Shown here: positions 34,745 to 43,723 of the stretch, in pieces
Layout of the letters: every line of letters starts with the position of its first letter
Numbering within the stretch: the stretch's first letter is position 1
Source: Arcobacter siniprincipis
Lineage (GTDB): Bacteria > Campylobacterota > Campylobacteria > Campylobacterales > Arcobacteraceae
DNA length: 64,000 nucleotides
Assembly (NCBI RefSeq): GCF_048571125.1
Contig: NZ_CP182343.1
Coordinates: forward strand, 868,001-932,000
Direction: 5' to 3'
Made by a program: the position numbers and the translations under genes
The notes under the pieces: generated by a model
The model's database searches: none
The model's input: only the letters and a program-made list of their open reading frames with translations
Told to the model about the DNA's origin: nothing

Positions 34745-35778
34745 ATCTCCTTTATTATATTTCTAATTTTCTCATTTGTTATTTTATCTAAAATTCTATA
34801 CTCAATGGCTTCAAGCATCATTTTTGAAGCTTGTTTTTTAGATAATCCTCTTGATTGTAAATAATATAAAATATCTTCATCCAAACTTCCAGTTGTCGCC
34901 CCATGACTTGCTGTTAATTCATCAATAAATATCTCAAGTCTTGGATTTGCATTTATTATGGCATCATCACCTAGAAGTGTTGTTTCAGAGTTTTGTATTA
35001 CTGCTGAATTATTTGCTTCATTATTTACTCTAGCTTTTACTTCAAATATTCCATGTGAATTTTCATCTAAAATATGGTTTGCTTTTACACTACTTGAGGT
35101 ATTTTTACCATTGTGAATTGTACTTACTATATTTGCTATTTCTTGTTTTTTGGAAATATTTGTTAACGCTTCCATGTCAAAACTTGAGTTCAAAAAGTCT
35201 AAATTGATATCAAACTGATTGTAAGCATTTGATGAGCCAAAATTAAAATTAAAGAATTTTAACTTCGAATCTTCATGAATGACAGGTGTAAACTTAATAT
35301 TTAAAAAATCTTCGAAAGAGAGTTTCTGTAAATATACATACTCCACATTTGATGAGTCATTTATGTCAAAATCTCTTTTTTGATTTATAAAGTTCTTTTT
35401 ATTATTTGATATAAATATCTCAAATATTGTAATATCACTATCTTTATCAACTATATATTTTAAATCTTTTTCAAAAATTGCATTTTCATCATCATAATAG
35501 TTTAATACTACTATTGGGTTTTTACACTCTTTATTTATAATTATTGTGTTCTCTTCAAGAGTTATATTATCAACTAAATTTTGCTCTTTTATCTTCTCAT
35601 TTGCAAAAAATATTGTATTAAAGTCTTCAATTTTTAAATAATCAAAATCAAAATTTGTCACATCTTTAAAACTATTTTCTTTAAACTCTAGTTCTGTGAT
35701 ATTTTTAACATTACATTTTCTAAACTCTTCAATTTTTTTATTTGCAATTGGGAAGTTTTTGATATCTAAATTTCTCAT
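34741..35778 (-). CDS. sufD: FeS assembly protein SufD
   Basis: A 345-residue SufD, shorter than the E. coli protein (423). The C-terminal beta-helix and helical parts are recognisable: HILDENSHGIFEVKARVNNEANNSAVIQNSETTLL, ELTASHGATTGSLDEDILYYLQSRGLSKKQA (with the conserved His and Asp-Glu), then LEAIEYRILDKI. The N-terminal 120 residues are divergent and low in recognised motif. It forms the SufBC2D scaffold with the two upstream genes. The start follows sufC by 1 nt. Confidence 0.92.
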   Translation of the reverse strand: MRNLDIKNFPIANKKIEEFRKCNVKNITELEFKENSFKDVTNFDFDYLKIEDFNTIFFANEKIKEQNLVDNITLEENTIIINKECKNPIVVLNYYDDENAIFEKDLKYIVDKDSDITIFEIFISNNKKNFINQKRDFDINDSSNVEYVYLQKLSFEDFLNIKFTPVIHEDSKLKFFNFNFGSSNAYNQFDINLDFLNSSFDMEALTNISKKQEIANIVSTIHNGKNTSSSVKANHILDENSHGIFEVKARVNNEANNSAVIQNSETTLLGDDAIINANPRLEIFIDELTASHGATTGSLDEDILYYLQSRGLSKKQASKMMLEAIEYRILDKITNEKIRNIIKEI

Positions 35779-35779
35779 A

Positions 35780-36520
35780 TTACACTCCTATTGCTTCGTA
35801 ACCTTTTTCTTGAATAGTCTCTGCCAATGAATAATCACCACTTTGAATGATTTTCCCATCTTTTAAAACATGTACAAAATCAGGTTTAATTGCTTCTAAT
35901 AATTTATCATAATGGGTTATCATCAATACTGATCTATTACCATCAAGAAGTGAGTTTATACCATTTGCCACAAGTTTTATTGCATCTACATCAAGTCCTG
36001 AGTCAATCTCATCTAGTAAAATTAAATCAGGTTTTAAAACCAATAGTTGCAATAATTCATTTCTTTTTTTCTCACCACCACTAAAACCAGCATTTAAATC
36101 TCTTTTTAAAATCTTATTATCAATTCCAAACTCGGCTGTTATAGCTTTTATCTCTTTTAAAAAACTAGCAGCATCAAGTTCTTCTAAACCTTGATACTCT
36201 CTTTTTGCATTAAGGGCTGATTTTAAAAAGTACATATTATTTACACCAGCTACTTCAATTGGATTTTGAAATGATAAAAATAGACCTTCATTTGCTCTTT
36301 GGCTGGCATCAAGTTCTAACAAATCTTTTCCATTGAATTCTACACTTCCCGATGTAACTTCACACTCATAATGGTCACATAAAGCTTTTACAAGAGTAGA
36401 TTTTCCAGCTCCATTTATTCCCATTAGGGCATGTACTTCACCTTTTTTTATATCTAAACTAAAATCTTTTATTATTTCTGTATTTTCTATTTTTACATTT
36501 AAATTTTTAATATTTAGCAT
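35780..36520 (-). CDS. sufC: FeS assembly ATPase SufC
   Basis: A 246-residue ABC-type ATPase. Walker A GINGAGKST, Q-loop SFQNP, signature FSGGEKKRNE, Walker B LILLDEIDSGLD, and switch His in ITHYD. It powers the SufBCD scaffold. I took the ATG at 36520 (MLNIKNLNVKIENTE) because AAAAAGGAT lies 7 bp upstream and the preceding 13 residues of the longer frame are unlike the family. The longer frame from 36559 would sit almost on the sufB stop. Confidence 0.95.
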   Translation of the reverse strand: MLNIKNLNVKIENTEIIKDFSLDIKKGEVHALMGINGAGKSTLVKALCDHYECEVTSGSVEFNGKDLLELDASQRANEGLFLSFQNPIEVAGVNNMYFLKSALNAKREYQGLEELDAASFLKEIKAITAEFGIDNKILKRDLNAGFSGGEKKRNELLQLLVLKPDLILLDEIDSGLDVDAIKLVANGINSLLDGNRSVLMITHYDKLLEAIKPDFVHVLKDGKIIQSGDYSLAETIQEKGYEAIGV

Positions 36521-36562
36521 TCTAAATCCTTTTTCAAAATCTTTTATATTTTTATTCATTTT

Positions 36563-37996
36563 TTAACCAACACTACCTTCTAGTGAGATATTTAATAACT
36601 CTCTAGCTTCAACTGCAAACTCCATTGGAAGTTCATCTAGTACTTCTTTACAAAAACCATTTACTATTAATGATACTGCATTTTCTTCACTTAACCCTCT
36701 TTGTCTTATATAAAAGAGTTGTTCATCTGATATTTTTGAAGTTGTAGCTTCATGTTCTATTTTCGAACTGGCATTTCTTACTTCTTGATATGGGTAAGTA
36801 TGCGCTGAACAGGTATTTCCTATAAGTAAAGAGTCACATTGTGAAAAGTTTCTAGAATTTTTAGCATCCTTTGCAACTCTTACTAATCCTCTATAGGCAT
36901 TTGAACCATGCATTGCTGAAATACCTTTTGAGATAATAGTTGATTTTGTATTTTTACCTATATGCATCATTTTGGTACCAGTATCTGCTTGTTGAGCTAG
37001 GGAAGTAAGTGCTACTGAATAAAATTCTCCTACACTATTATCACCTTTTAAAACACATGAAGGGTATTTCCAAGTAATAGCAGACCCCGTTTCAACTTGT
37101 GTCCATGATATTTTTGAATTATCACCTTTACAAATACCTCTTTTAGTTACAAAGTTTAAAATACCACCCTTACCATCTTTATCCCCTGGATACCAGTTTT
37201 GGATTGTTGAATATTTTATTTGTGAATTTTTAAGAGCTACTAGTTCTACAACTGCTGCGTGAAGTTGTCTATTATCTCTCATTGGAGCAGAACAGCCCTC
37301 ATTATATGATACATAAGAGTCATCATCACAAATTATTAGTGTTCGCTCAAACTGCCCAGTATTTAAGGCATTTATTCTAAAATAAGTTGATAATTCCATT
37401 GGACATCTAGTTTTCGGTGGAATATACACAAAACTTCCATCTGTAAATACTGCACTGTTTAAACAGGCAAAATAGTTATCTCCTATTGGTACAACAGAAG
37501 CTAAATATTTTTTTAATAGTTCAGGATGTTTATTTGCAGCATCACTAATTGAACAAAATATTATTCCAAGTTCTTCTAACTCTTTGTGAAAAGTAGTTTT
37601 TACTGAAACAGAATCAAATACAGCATCAACTGCAACTCCTGCTAACATTTTTTGCTCTTCAAGTGGAATTCCAAGTTTTTCATAGGTTTTTAAAATACTA
37701 GGATCTACTTCATCTAAAGAATTTAACTCTTTTTTTGGAGCAGAATAGTATGAAATATTTTGATAATCTATTTTATCTATTTGTAAACTTGACCATTTTG
37801 GCTCTTCCATTGTAAGCCATTTTTTATAAGCTTTTAAACGAAAATCACAAAGCCATTGGGGTTCATTTTTCTTTTTTGATATAGCTTTTATAACATTTTC
37901 ATTCAAACCATTTGGAAATGTATCTGAATTTATGATTGTCTCAAAGCCCAATTTATAGTCATTTTTTATAACATTTTTAATTTTATTATTACTCAT
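36563..37996 (-). CDS. sufB: FeS assembly protein SufB
   Basis: A 477-residue SufB, first gene of the suf operon. Features: GVAVDAVFDSVSVKTTF, VPIGDNYFACLNSAVFTDGSFVYIPP, and C-terminal SKIEHEATTSKISDEQLFYIRQRGLSEE with the conserved Glu/His. Cys residues in CDSLLIGNTCSAHTYP are near the assembly site. I took the ATG at 37996 (TTGGAG upstream); an in-frame TTG at 38008 lies inside that SD. A perfect 9-bp inverted repeat (38013-38037) sits 17 bp before the start codon. Confidence 0.95.
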   Translation of the reverse strand: MSNNKIKNVIKNDYKLGFETIINSDTFPNGLNENVIKAISKKKNEPQWLCDFRLKAYKKWLTMEEPKWSSLQIDKIDYQNISYYSAPKKELNSLDEVDPSILKTYEKLGIPLEEQKMLAGVAVDAVFDSVSVKTTFHKELEELGIIFCSISDAANKHPELLKKYLASVVPIGDNYFACLNSAVFTDGSFVYIPPKTRCPMELSTYFRINALNTGQFERTLIICDDDSYVSYNEGCSAPMRDNRQLHAAVVELVALKNSQIKYSTIQNWYPGDKDGKGGILNFVTKRGICKGDNSKISWTQVETGSAITWKYPSCVLKGDNSVGEFYSVALTSLAQQADTGTKMMHIGKNTKSTIISKGISAMHGSNAYRGLVRVAKDAKNSRNFSQCDSLLIGNTCSAHTYPYQEVRNASSKIEHEATTSKISDEQLFYIRQRGLSEENAVSLIVNGFCKEVLDELPMEFAVEARELLNISLEGSVG

Positions 37997-38012
37997 AAAC
38001 TTCTCCAATTTT

Positions 38013-38037
38013 AAATAGGACTAATTTTGTCCTATTT
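38013..38037. promoter_or_regulatory. Candidate Fe-S operator, suf side
   Basis: AAATAGGAC-N7-GTCCTATTT, a perfect 9-bp inverted repeat (38013-38021 and 38029-38037) in the leader of sufB. The ATA...GAC-N7-GTC...TAT layout recalls IscR-type (Rrf2) sites. Confidence 0.6.
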
Positions 38038-38152
38038 GTAAATTTAACATATATATATTAATTAGCTGTTTAGTAATTTATATAACTTTATCTTTTAATC
38101 TTAGATTAATCTAATAGCAAATTTATAAATAAATTTAGCTATTTAATTTAAT

Positions 38153-38174
38153 TAAGACAATTTTTATCCTATTT
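38153..38174. promoter_or_regulatory. Candidate Fe-S operator, nifS side
   Basis: A degenerate copy of the suf-side palindrome: 17 of 22 positions match (TAAGACAATTTTTATCCTAT and the next two T). It sits just upstream of a -10 TATAAT (38179-38184). A second -10 TATAAT is at 38207-38212. Confidence 0.45.
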
Positions 38175-38263
38175 CTTTTATAATTCCAAAAAAAGTATAA
38201 AAAAGCTATAATTTCACGGAATAGCATTTGCATATGAATAAAGAAAAAGATAGGAATTAAAAT

Positions 38264-39460
38264 ATGGAAGTTTACTTAGATAATAATGCCACTACAAAAG
38301 TTGATCCAGAAGTTTTTAAAGCAATGGAACCATTTTTTTGTCACATTTATGGAAATCCAAACTCTTTACATAAATTTGGAGCAGGAACTCACCCAAAAAT
38401 GGTTGAGGCATTAAATTATTTATACGAAGGTATAAATGCAGCTGATGTTGATGATATTATAATCACAGCAAATGCAACAGAGAGTATCAATACTGTTATA
38501 AAAGGTATTTGGATTGATAAAATTTTAAATGGTAATAAAAATCACATAATTACTTCAGAAGTAGAACATCCAGCTGTTACTGCAACCTGTAGATTTTTAG
38601 AATCACAAGGTGTAAATGTAACTTATTTACCTGTAGATGAGAATGGGACATTAGACGCATCTTTAATAAAAGAACATATAAAAGAAGAAACTGCTTTAGT
38701 ATCTATTATGTGGGCAAATAATGAAACTGGTAAAATATTCCCAATCAAAGAAATTGGGGCAATTTGTAAAGAAGCAGGAGTTGCTTTTCATACAGATGCA
38801 ACACAAGCTATTGGAAAAATCCGAGTTGATGTACAAGCCTGTAATGTAAACTATTTATCTTTTTCAGCACACAAATTCCATGGACCAAAAGGTGTAGGTG
38901 GTACGTATGTTCAAAAAGGTTTTGAATTAACTCCTTTGTTACACGGTGGTGAGCAAATGGGTGGTCATAGAGCAGGAACAGTTGATGTTGCTTCTATGGT
39001 TGGTATGGGTTTAGCTATGAAACTTGCAACTTCAGAAATAGCATTGGCTTATGAAGAGAATCATGTAAGAAAATTAAGAGATAAATTAGAAAATGCAATT
39101 TTAGAAATACCAGAAACATTAGTTATTGGTGGAAAAGAAAATAGAACTCCAAATACAACTTTAATCTCATTTAGAGGTGTTGAAGGTGAATCTATGCTTT
39201 GGGATATGAACCAAAAAACAATAGGTGCATCAACTGGAAGTGCCTGTGCAAGTGAAGATTTAGAAGCAAATCCAGTTATGAATGCTTTTGGAAGTGATAG
39301 TGAATTGGCTCATACAGGTGTTAGATTCTCTTTAAGTAGATTTAATACTGAAGAAGAGATTGATTATGCGATTACTGTGATTAAAAATGCTGTAAATAGA
39401 TTAAGAAATATTTCTAGTTCTTATGCTTATACACCAAAAGATCACGTTTCACAATTATAA
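38264..39460 (+). CDS. nifS: Cysteine desulfurase NifS/IscS type
   Basis: A 398-residue type I cysteine desulfurase. Motifs: MEVYLDNNATTKVDPEV, HTDATQAIGKIRVD, PLP Lys in SFSAHKFHGPKGVGG, and mobile-loop Cys in GASTGSACASED. The C-terminal part continues into GVRFSLSRFNTEEEID. It feeds sulfur to NifU, encoded 21 bp downstream. In Campylobacterota the NifS/NifU pair is the general Fe-S system, not nitrogen-fixation specific; no nifHDK is seen here. SD GATAGGAATTAAAAT upstream. Confidence 0.95.
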   Translation: MEVYLDNNATTKVDPEVFKAMEPFFCHIYGNPNSLHKFGAGTHPKMVEALNYLYEGINAADVDDIIITANATESINTVIKGIWIDKILNGNKNHIITSEVEHPAVTATCRFLESQGVNVTYLPVDENGTLDASLIKEHIKEETALVSIMWANNETGKIFPIKEIGAICKEAGVAFHTDATQAIGKIRVDVQACNVNYLSFSAHKFHGPKGVGGTYVQKGFELTPLLHGGEQMGGHRAGTVDVASMVGMGLAMKLATSEIALAYEENHVRKLRDKLENAILEIPETLVIGGKENRTPNTTLISFRGVEGESMLWDMNQKTIGASTGSACASEDLEANPVMNAFGSDSELAHTGVRFSLSRFNTEEEIDYAITVIKNAVNRLRNISSSYAYTPKDHVSQL

Positions 39461-39481
39461 AAATATTAAAAGGAATATAAA

Positions 39482-40462
39482 ATGGCTAAAAATGATTTAA
39501 TAAGCGGTTCAATTTGGGATGAATACTCAAATCAAGTAATAAGAAGAATGGATGAACCAACTCACCAAGGTGAGATTACAGAAGAGATGGCTAAAGATGC
39601 TGGCGGAAAATTAATCGTTGCAGATTTTGGAGCTGAATCATGTGGTGATGCTGTAAGATTATATTGGGTTGTTAATGAAACAACTGATGTAATTGTAAAT
39701 TCTAAATTCAAATCTTTTGGATGTGGAACTGCAATCGCTTCTTCTGATGTTATGGCTGAATTATGTATAGGAAAAACTGTTGATGAAGCAATTAAAATTA
39801 CAAATATTGATGTTGAAAAAGCATTAAGAGATCATCCAGATGTTCCTGCTGTTCCACCTCAAAAAATGCACTGTTCAGTTATGGCTTATGATGTTATAAA
39901 AAAAGCTGCATCAACATATAAAGGTGTTGATATGGAGTCTTTAGAATCAGAAATCATAGTTTGTGAATGTGCAAGGGTTTCATTAGCAACTTTACAAGAA
40001 GTTATTAAATTAAATAATTTACAAACAGTTGAAGAAGTAACTGATTATACAAAAGCTGGAGCATTTTGTAAGTCATGTATCAAACCAGGTGGACATGAAG
40101 CAAAAGATATTTATTTAGTAGATATTTTAAAAGATGTTCATGCTGAAATGGAACATGATAAATTAAAACAAGCAGCAGATGCAAGTGCAGCTGGACAATC
40201 AAGCTTTGATAAAATGACAATTGTTCAAAGAATCAAATTAATCGATGAAGTTTTAGATGGTGAAATTAGACCAATGCTTGCAATGGATGGTGGAAATATG
40301 GAGATTATTGATATTAAAGAAAATACTCCTCATTATGATATTTATATTAGATATTTAGGTGCATGTAATGGATGTGCATCTGGAGATACAGGAACACTTT
40401 ACGCTATTGAGTCTGTATTAAAACAAAAAGTAGATGAAAATATTAGAGTTTTACCAATCTAA
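39482..40462 (+). CDS. nifU: Fe-S scaffold NifU (three-domain)
   Basis: A 326-residue full-length NifU. IscU-type domain (about 1-125) with Cys in ESCGDAV, FGCGTAIASS and KMHCSVMAY. A central BFD-like [2Fe-2S] domain (about 155-205) has CECARVSLATLQEVI and AGAFCKSC. The C-terminal Nfu domain (about 245-326) has GACNGCASGDTGTL (CxxC). All three cluster-binding sites are intact. It assembles clusters from NifS sulfur. A strong terminator follows. Confidence 0.95.
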   Translation: MAKNDLISGSIWDEYSNQVIRRMDEPTHQGEITEEMAKDAGGKLIVADFGAESCGDAVRLYWVVNETTDVIVNSKFKSFGCGTAIASSDVMAELCIGKTVDEAIKITNIDVEKALRDHPDVPAVPPQKMHCSVMAYDVIKKAASTYKGVDMESLESEIIVCECARVSLATLQEVIKLNNLQTVEEVTDYTKAGAFCKSCIKPGGHEAKDIYLVDILKDVHAEMEHDKLKQAADASAAGQSSFDKMTIVQRIKLIDEVLDGEIRPMLAMDGGNMEIIDIKENTPHYDIYIRYLGACNGCASGDTGTLYAIESVLKQKVDENIRVLPI

Positions 40463-40486
40463 TCAAAAAGTAATATGAATTAAAAA

Positions 40487-40513
40487 GGGGAAAGAGTTTC
40501 TTTCCCCTTTTTT
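40487..40513. terminator. Bidirectional terminator after nifU
   Basis: GGGGAAAG-AGTTT-CTTTCCCC (40487-40507) with A5 on the left and T6 on the right; serves nifU and the convergent aldehyde dehydrogenase gene. Confidence 0.9.
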
Positions 40514-42005
40514 AGTATTTGATATATACAGTTTTTGTAGTTGTATAAAAATCACTGGCTGTATATGATTTTTCCCTTGAACCATAAGATGAATTTTTTC
40601 TACCACCAAATGGAACATGATTATCCATACCAGCTGTTGGAAGATTTATCATTACATTTCCTATTTCTGCATCATGTTTAAATTGCATAGATTTTTTTAA
40701 ATCATTTGTAATAATTCCACCTGATAGTCCAAACTCTGTATCATTTAATACTTCAATTGCCTCATCATAATCTTTTACTTTTATTACACAAGCAATAGCT
40801 GCAAACATCTCTTCTTGGTTTATTCTCATAGAAGATTTTCCATCTATAAATAGCGCAGGTGAGAAATAAAATCCTTGGGTATCAGTTTTTATAGCTTCTC
40901 CTCCACAAACTAAAGTAGCTCCTTCTTCTTGTCCAAGTTTGATATACTCTAAGTTAGCATCTAATTGTTTTTTGTCAATACAAGGTCCAATTTGACTTGA
41001 TGGATTCATAGCATTTCCTACAACTAATGATTGCATTTTATTTTTAAAAGCACTTATAAACTCTTCATAAATACCTTCTGTAACAATTAGTTTTGAACAA
41101 GAAGTACACTTTTGACCATTTGCATTATAAGCGCCTTTTATAGAAGCTTCAACTGCTGTATTAATATCTGCATCATCAAGTATTATAAGTGAATTTTTAC
41201 TTCCCATTTCTAATTGTAATTTAGTCATAGAATCAATAGATTTTTTAGCAAGTTCTTTACCAACAGCAACAGAACCTGTGAAAGTTATTCCTTGCACTTT
41301 TTTTGATTGTGCTAAAGTATCACCTATTACTCCACCTTGCCCAAATGTCAATGAAAATACACCTTTAGGTAGTTTTGTTGAGTCAATTATTTTAGCTAGT
41401 ATATATGCGATTGCTGGAGTATTACTTGATGGTTTTAATATCACGCTATTTCCATAGGCTAGGGCAGGGGCTATTTTCCAAGCTGGAATTGCTAATGGAT
41501 AGTTCCAAGGTGTAATGACACCAATTACACCTATTGGTTCATGTATTACTTCTATATCAACATTATCTCTTGGTGAATCCATAAATGCACCTTTCATTCT
41601 AATAGCTTCTGCTGCAAAATAATTAAAAAATTCAGCTGATTTTACAACTTCATCTATTGCTTCTTTTATTGGTTTTCCAGCTTCCCTTGCTATTATTTCA
41701 CCAAAGTAATCTTTATTATCAAGAAGTTTAATTGCTATATCTTTTAATACTTCTTCTCTTAATGAGATTGAAGATTTTGCCCAAGACTTTTGTACTTTTG
41801 AAGCAAACTCAATAGTTTGTGATACATGCTCATAACTTCCTTTATAATAAGTTGATACTATATCTGCAATATCAGAAGGATTTATATTCTGTGCAGTTTC
41901 ATCACTTCCTTTCCATTCTCCACATATTAGGTTTTTCATTGGTTCATTTATATTTATTTCTAAATTATTAGATTTTATTATTTCATTTTGATTTAAATTT
42001 TTCAT
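40512..42005 (-). CDS. NAD(P)-dependent aldehyde dehydrogenase
   Basis: A 497-residue ALDH. Motifs: TPWNYPLAIPAWKIAPALAYG, FTGSVAVGKEL (cofactor), general base Glu in LQLEMGSKNSL, nucleophile Cys in NGQKCTSCS, and PFGGRKNSSYGSRE at the end. Overall similarity is to ketoglutaric-semialdehyde / succinate-semialdehyde types. It lies after glpK but has its own control region with two copies of the glycerol-region palindrome, so it may oxidise an aldehyde made during glycerol use (inference). Substrate not determinable. SD GGGGAAAAA upstream. Confidence 0.88.
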   Translation of the reverse strand: MKNLNQNEIIKSNNLEININEPMKNLICGEWKGSDETAQNINPSDIADIVSTYYKGSYEHVSQTIEFASKVQKSWAKSSISLREEVLKDIAIKLLDNKDYFGEIIAREAGKPIKEAIDEVVKSAEFFNYFAAEAIRMKGAFMDSPRDNVDIEVIHEPIGVIGVITPWNYPLAIPAWKIAPALAYGNSVILKPSSNTPAIAYILAKIIDSTKLPKGVFSLTFGQGGVIGDTLAQSKKVQGITFTGSVAVGKELAKKSIDSMTKLQLEMGSKNSLIILDDADINTAVEASIKGAYNANGQKCTSCSKLIVTEGIYEEFISAFKNKMQSLVVGNAMNPSSQIGPCIDKKQLDANLEYIKLGQEEGATLVCGGEAIKTDTQGFYFSPALFIDGKSSMRINQEEMFAAIACVIKVKDYDEAIEVLNDTEFGLSGGIITNDLKKSMQFKHDAEIGNVMINLPTAGMDNHVPFGGRKNSSYGSREKSYTASDFYTTTKTVYIKY

Positions 42006-42030
42006 TTTTTCCCCTTGAATATTATCATAA

Positions 42031-42075
42031 CATTATAATGACTTAAAACTTAGGCAAAACTTAAAGATTATAATG
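42031..42075. promoter_or_regulatory. Glycerol-region operator pair, ALDH promoter
   Basis: CATTATAATG (42031-42040) and GATTATAATG (42066-42075), centres 35 bp apart in opposite orientation. With flanks, both read ATAACATTATAAT. The core contains TATAAT on each strand, so one copy may double as a -10. Confidence 0.55.
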
Positions 42076-42108
42076 TTATAACAAATTTTGAGAGTGAAAT
42101 ATTTATTC

Positions 42109-42133
42109 TAAAGATGAATTAAATTCATCTTTA
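42109..42133 (-). terminator. Terminator after glpK
   Basis: TAAAGATGAATT and AATTCATCTTTA, 12-bp arms around one base just past the glpK stop. It separates glpK from the aldehyde dehydrogenase gene. Confidence 0.65.
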
Positions 42134-42140
42134 AAATTTG

Positions 42141-43661
42141 TTAGATTTGATTTGATTTTTTTGAAAGTGTTCTCTGTACAGCGTCTTTCCAGCCTGCATA
42201 AAGGTCGTATCTTTTTTCTTCACTAATAGTAGGTTTGAATTCTTTTTCTAGCTTCCAGCCTTTTGAGAACTCTTCTTTTAAAGGATAAAATCCTGTTTTC
42301 ATTCCAGCAAGCCAAGCAACGCCAAGTGCAGTTGTTTCAAGTATTTCAGGTCTATCAACTGAAGTTCCTAACATATCAGATAAAAATTGAACAGTATAAT
42401 CTGAAGCTGACATTCCACCATCAATTCTTAAAACAGAGTTTTTAGCACAATCAATACACTCTCCAAAATTATTCCAATCACTATACATAGCTTCTAATAA
42501 ATCTTTAGTTTGATAGGCTACACTTTCTAAAGCAGCTTTTGCAAAATCTTCAGGTCCTGTATTTCTTGTAAGTCCATAAATAGCGCCTCTACACTGAGTA
42601 TCCCAATAAGGAGCAGCAAGTCCTGTGAATGCAGGTACAAAATAGAGTTGCTCTGTTGGATCAGCATTGAGTGCTAGTTCTTGAGCCTCTTTTGAGCTTT
42701 TTATGATTTTTAACCCATCCCTTAGCCATTGGACAACGGCACCAGCTATAAAAATTGAACCTTCTAAGGCATAAGTTGTTTGACCATTAAATCTATATGC
42801 AATAGTTGTAAGCAGCCTATTTTTTGATAAAATCATATTTGAGCCAATATTTAAAATAGCAAAACACCCAGTTCCATAAGTTGATTTTACCATTCCTGGT
42901 TCAAAACAAGCTTGCCCTATAAGAGCAGCTTGTTGATCTCCTGCAACTCCATTGATAGGTACTTCTTTTCCAAAATACTCTTTACTAATATTTGCAAAAT
43001 CATCTGCACAATCTTTAACTTCGGGTAATATACCCATTGGAATATCTAAAAGGGTACAAATCTCTTTGTCCCATTCATTTGTTTTTATGTTGTATAACAT
43101 TGTTCTAGCAGCATTTGTAGCATCTGTAACATGGCTTTTTTTATTACTTAATTTCCAGATTAAAAAAGTATCAACTGTTCCGAATAATAAATCTCCATTA
43201 AGAGCTTTTTCTTTAGCACCTTTAACATTTTTTAAAATCCATTTTAATTTCATAGCAGAAAAATAAGGGTCAAATAATAAACCAGTTTTTTCTCTAATCA
43301 TCTTTTCGTGTCCTGCTTCTTTAAAGACATCGCACTCTTTTGATGTTCTTCTATCTTGCCATACAATTGCATTATAAACTGCTTTTCCTGTATTTTTATC
43401 CCATACAACAGTTGTCTCTCTTTGATTAGTTATTCCAATAGATACAATATCTTCTATACTAGCATTCGCATCTTTTAATACATTTTTACAGCTATTTAAA
43501 ACTGTATTAAATAAATCCTCAGGATTATGCTCAACCCAACCAGAATGAGGGAAATGTTGAGGAAACTCTTCTTGCGAAATTTTTTCTATTTTCATTTGTT
43601 TATTAAATAGAATTGCTCGGCTAGAAGTTGTACCTTGATCTATTGATAGTATGTATTTCAT
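42141..43661 (-). CDS. glpK: Glycerol kinase
   Basis: A 506-residue FGGY kinase. Motifs: LSIDQGTTSSRAILF, the GITNQRETTVVWDK loop, YFSAMKLKWIL, YGTGCFAILNIG, and RIDGGMSASDYTVQFLSDMLG. It makes glycerol-3-phosphate from glycerol and ATP in the cytosol. It lies downstream of the ABC importer gene set, with a hairpin between it and the binding-protein gene. It supplies substrate for GlpD encoded at 50054. Start ATG with GAGTGAGAATAA upstream. Confidence 0.96.
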   Translation of the reverse strand: MKYILSIDQGTTSSRAILFNKQMKIEKISQEEFPQHFPHSGWVEHNPEDLFNTVLNSCKNVLKDANASIEDIVSIGITNQRETTVVWDKNTGKAVYNAIVWQDRRTSKECDVFKEAGHEKMIREKTGLLFDPYFSAMKLKWILKNVKGAKEKALNGDLLFGTVDTFLIWKLSNKKSHVTDATNAARTMLYNIKTNEWDKEICTLLDIPMGILPEVKDCADDFANISKEYFGKEVPINGVAGDQQAALIGQACFEPGMVKSTYGTGCFAILNIGSNMILSKNRLLTTIAYRFNGQTTYALEGSIFIAGAVVQWLRDGLKIIKSSKEAQELALNADPTEQLYFVPAFTGLAAPYWDTQCRGAIYGLTRNTGPEDFAKAALESVAYQTKDLLEAMYSDWNNFGECIDCAKNSVLRIDGGMSASDYTVQFLSDMLGTSVDRPEILETTALGVAWLAGMKTGFYPLKEEFSKGWKLEKEFKPTISEEKRYDLYAGWKDAVQRTLSKKSNQI

Positions 43662-43680
43662 TTATTCTCACTTTAGAGTA

Positions 43681-43709
43681 ACAAAAGTTGAGTCAAGCTC
43701 AACTTTTGT
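43681..43709 (-). terminator. Hairpin between binding-protein gene and glpK
   Basis: ACAAAAGTTGAG-N5-CTCAACTTTTGT, 12-bp perfect stem. It could act as a partial terminator or an mRNA 3'-end stabiliser, giving more binding protein than kinase (inference). Confidence 0.65.
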
Positions 43710-43723
43710 TTAGATTTATAAAA

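Noticed and set aside
38101..38114. TTAGATTAATCTAA palindrome as a second type of operator
   Set aside because: A perfect 14-mer, but A/T-only apart from one G and one C and with no second copy seen; likely by chance in such AT-rich DNA.
38264..40462. Nitrogen-fixation genes suggested by nifS/nifU names
   Set aside because: No nifH, nifD or nifK; in this phylum these are general Fe-S genes.
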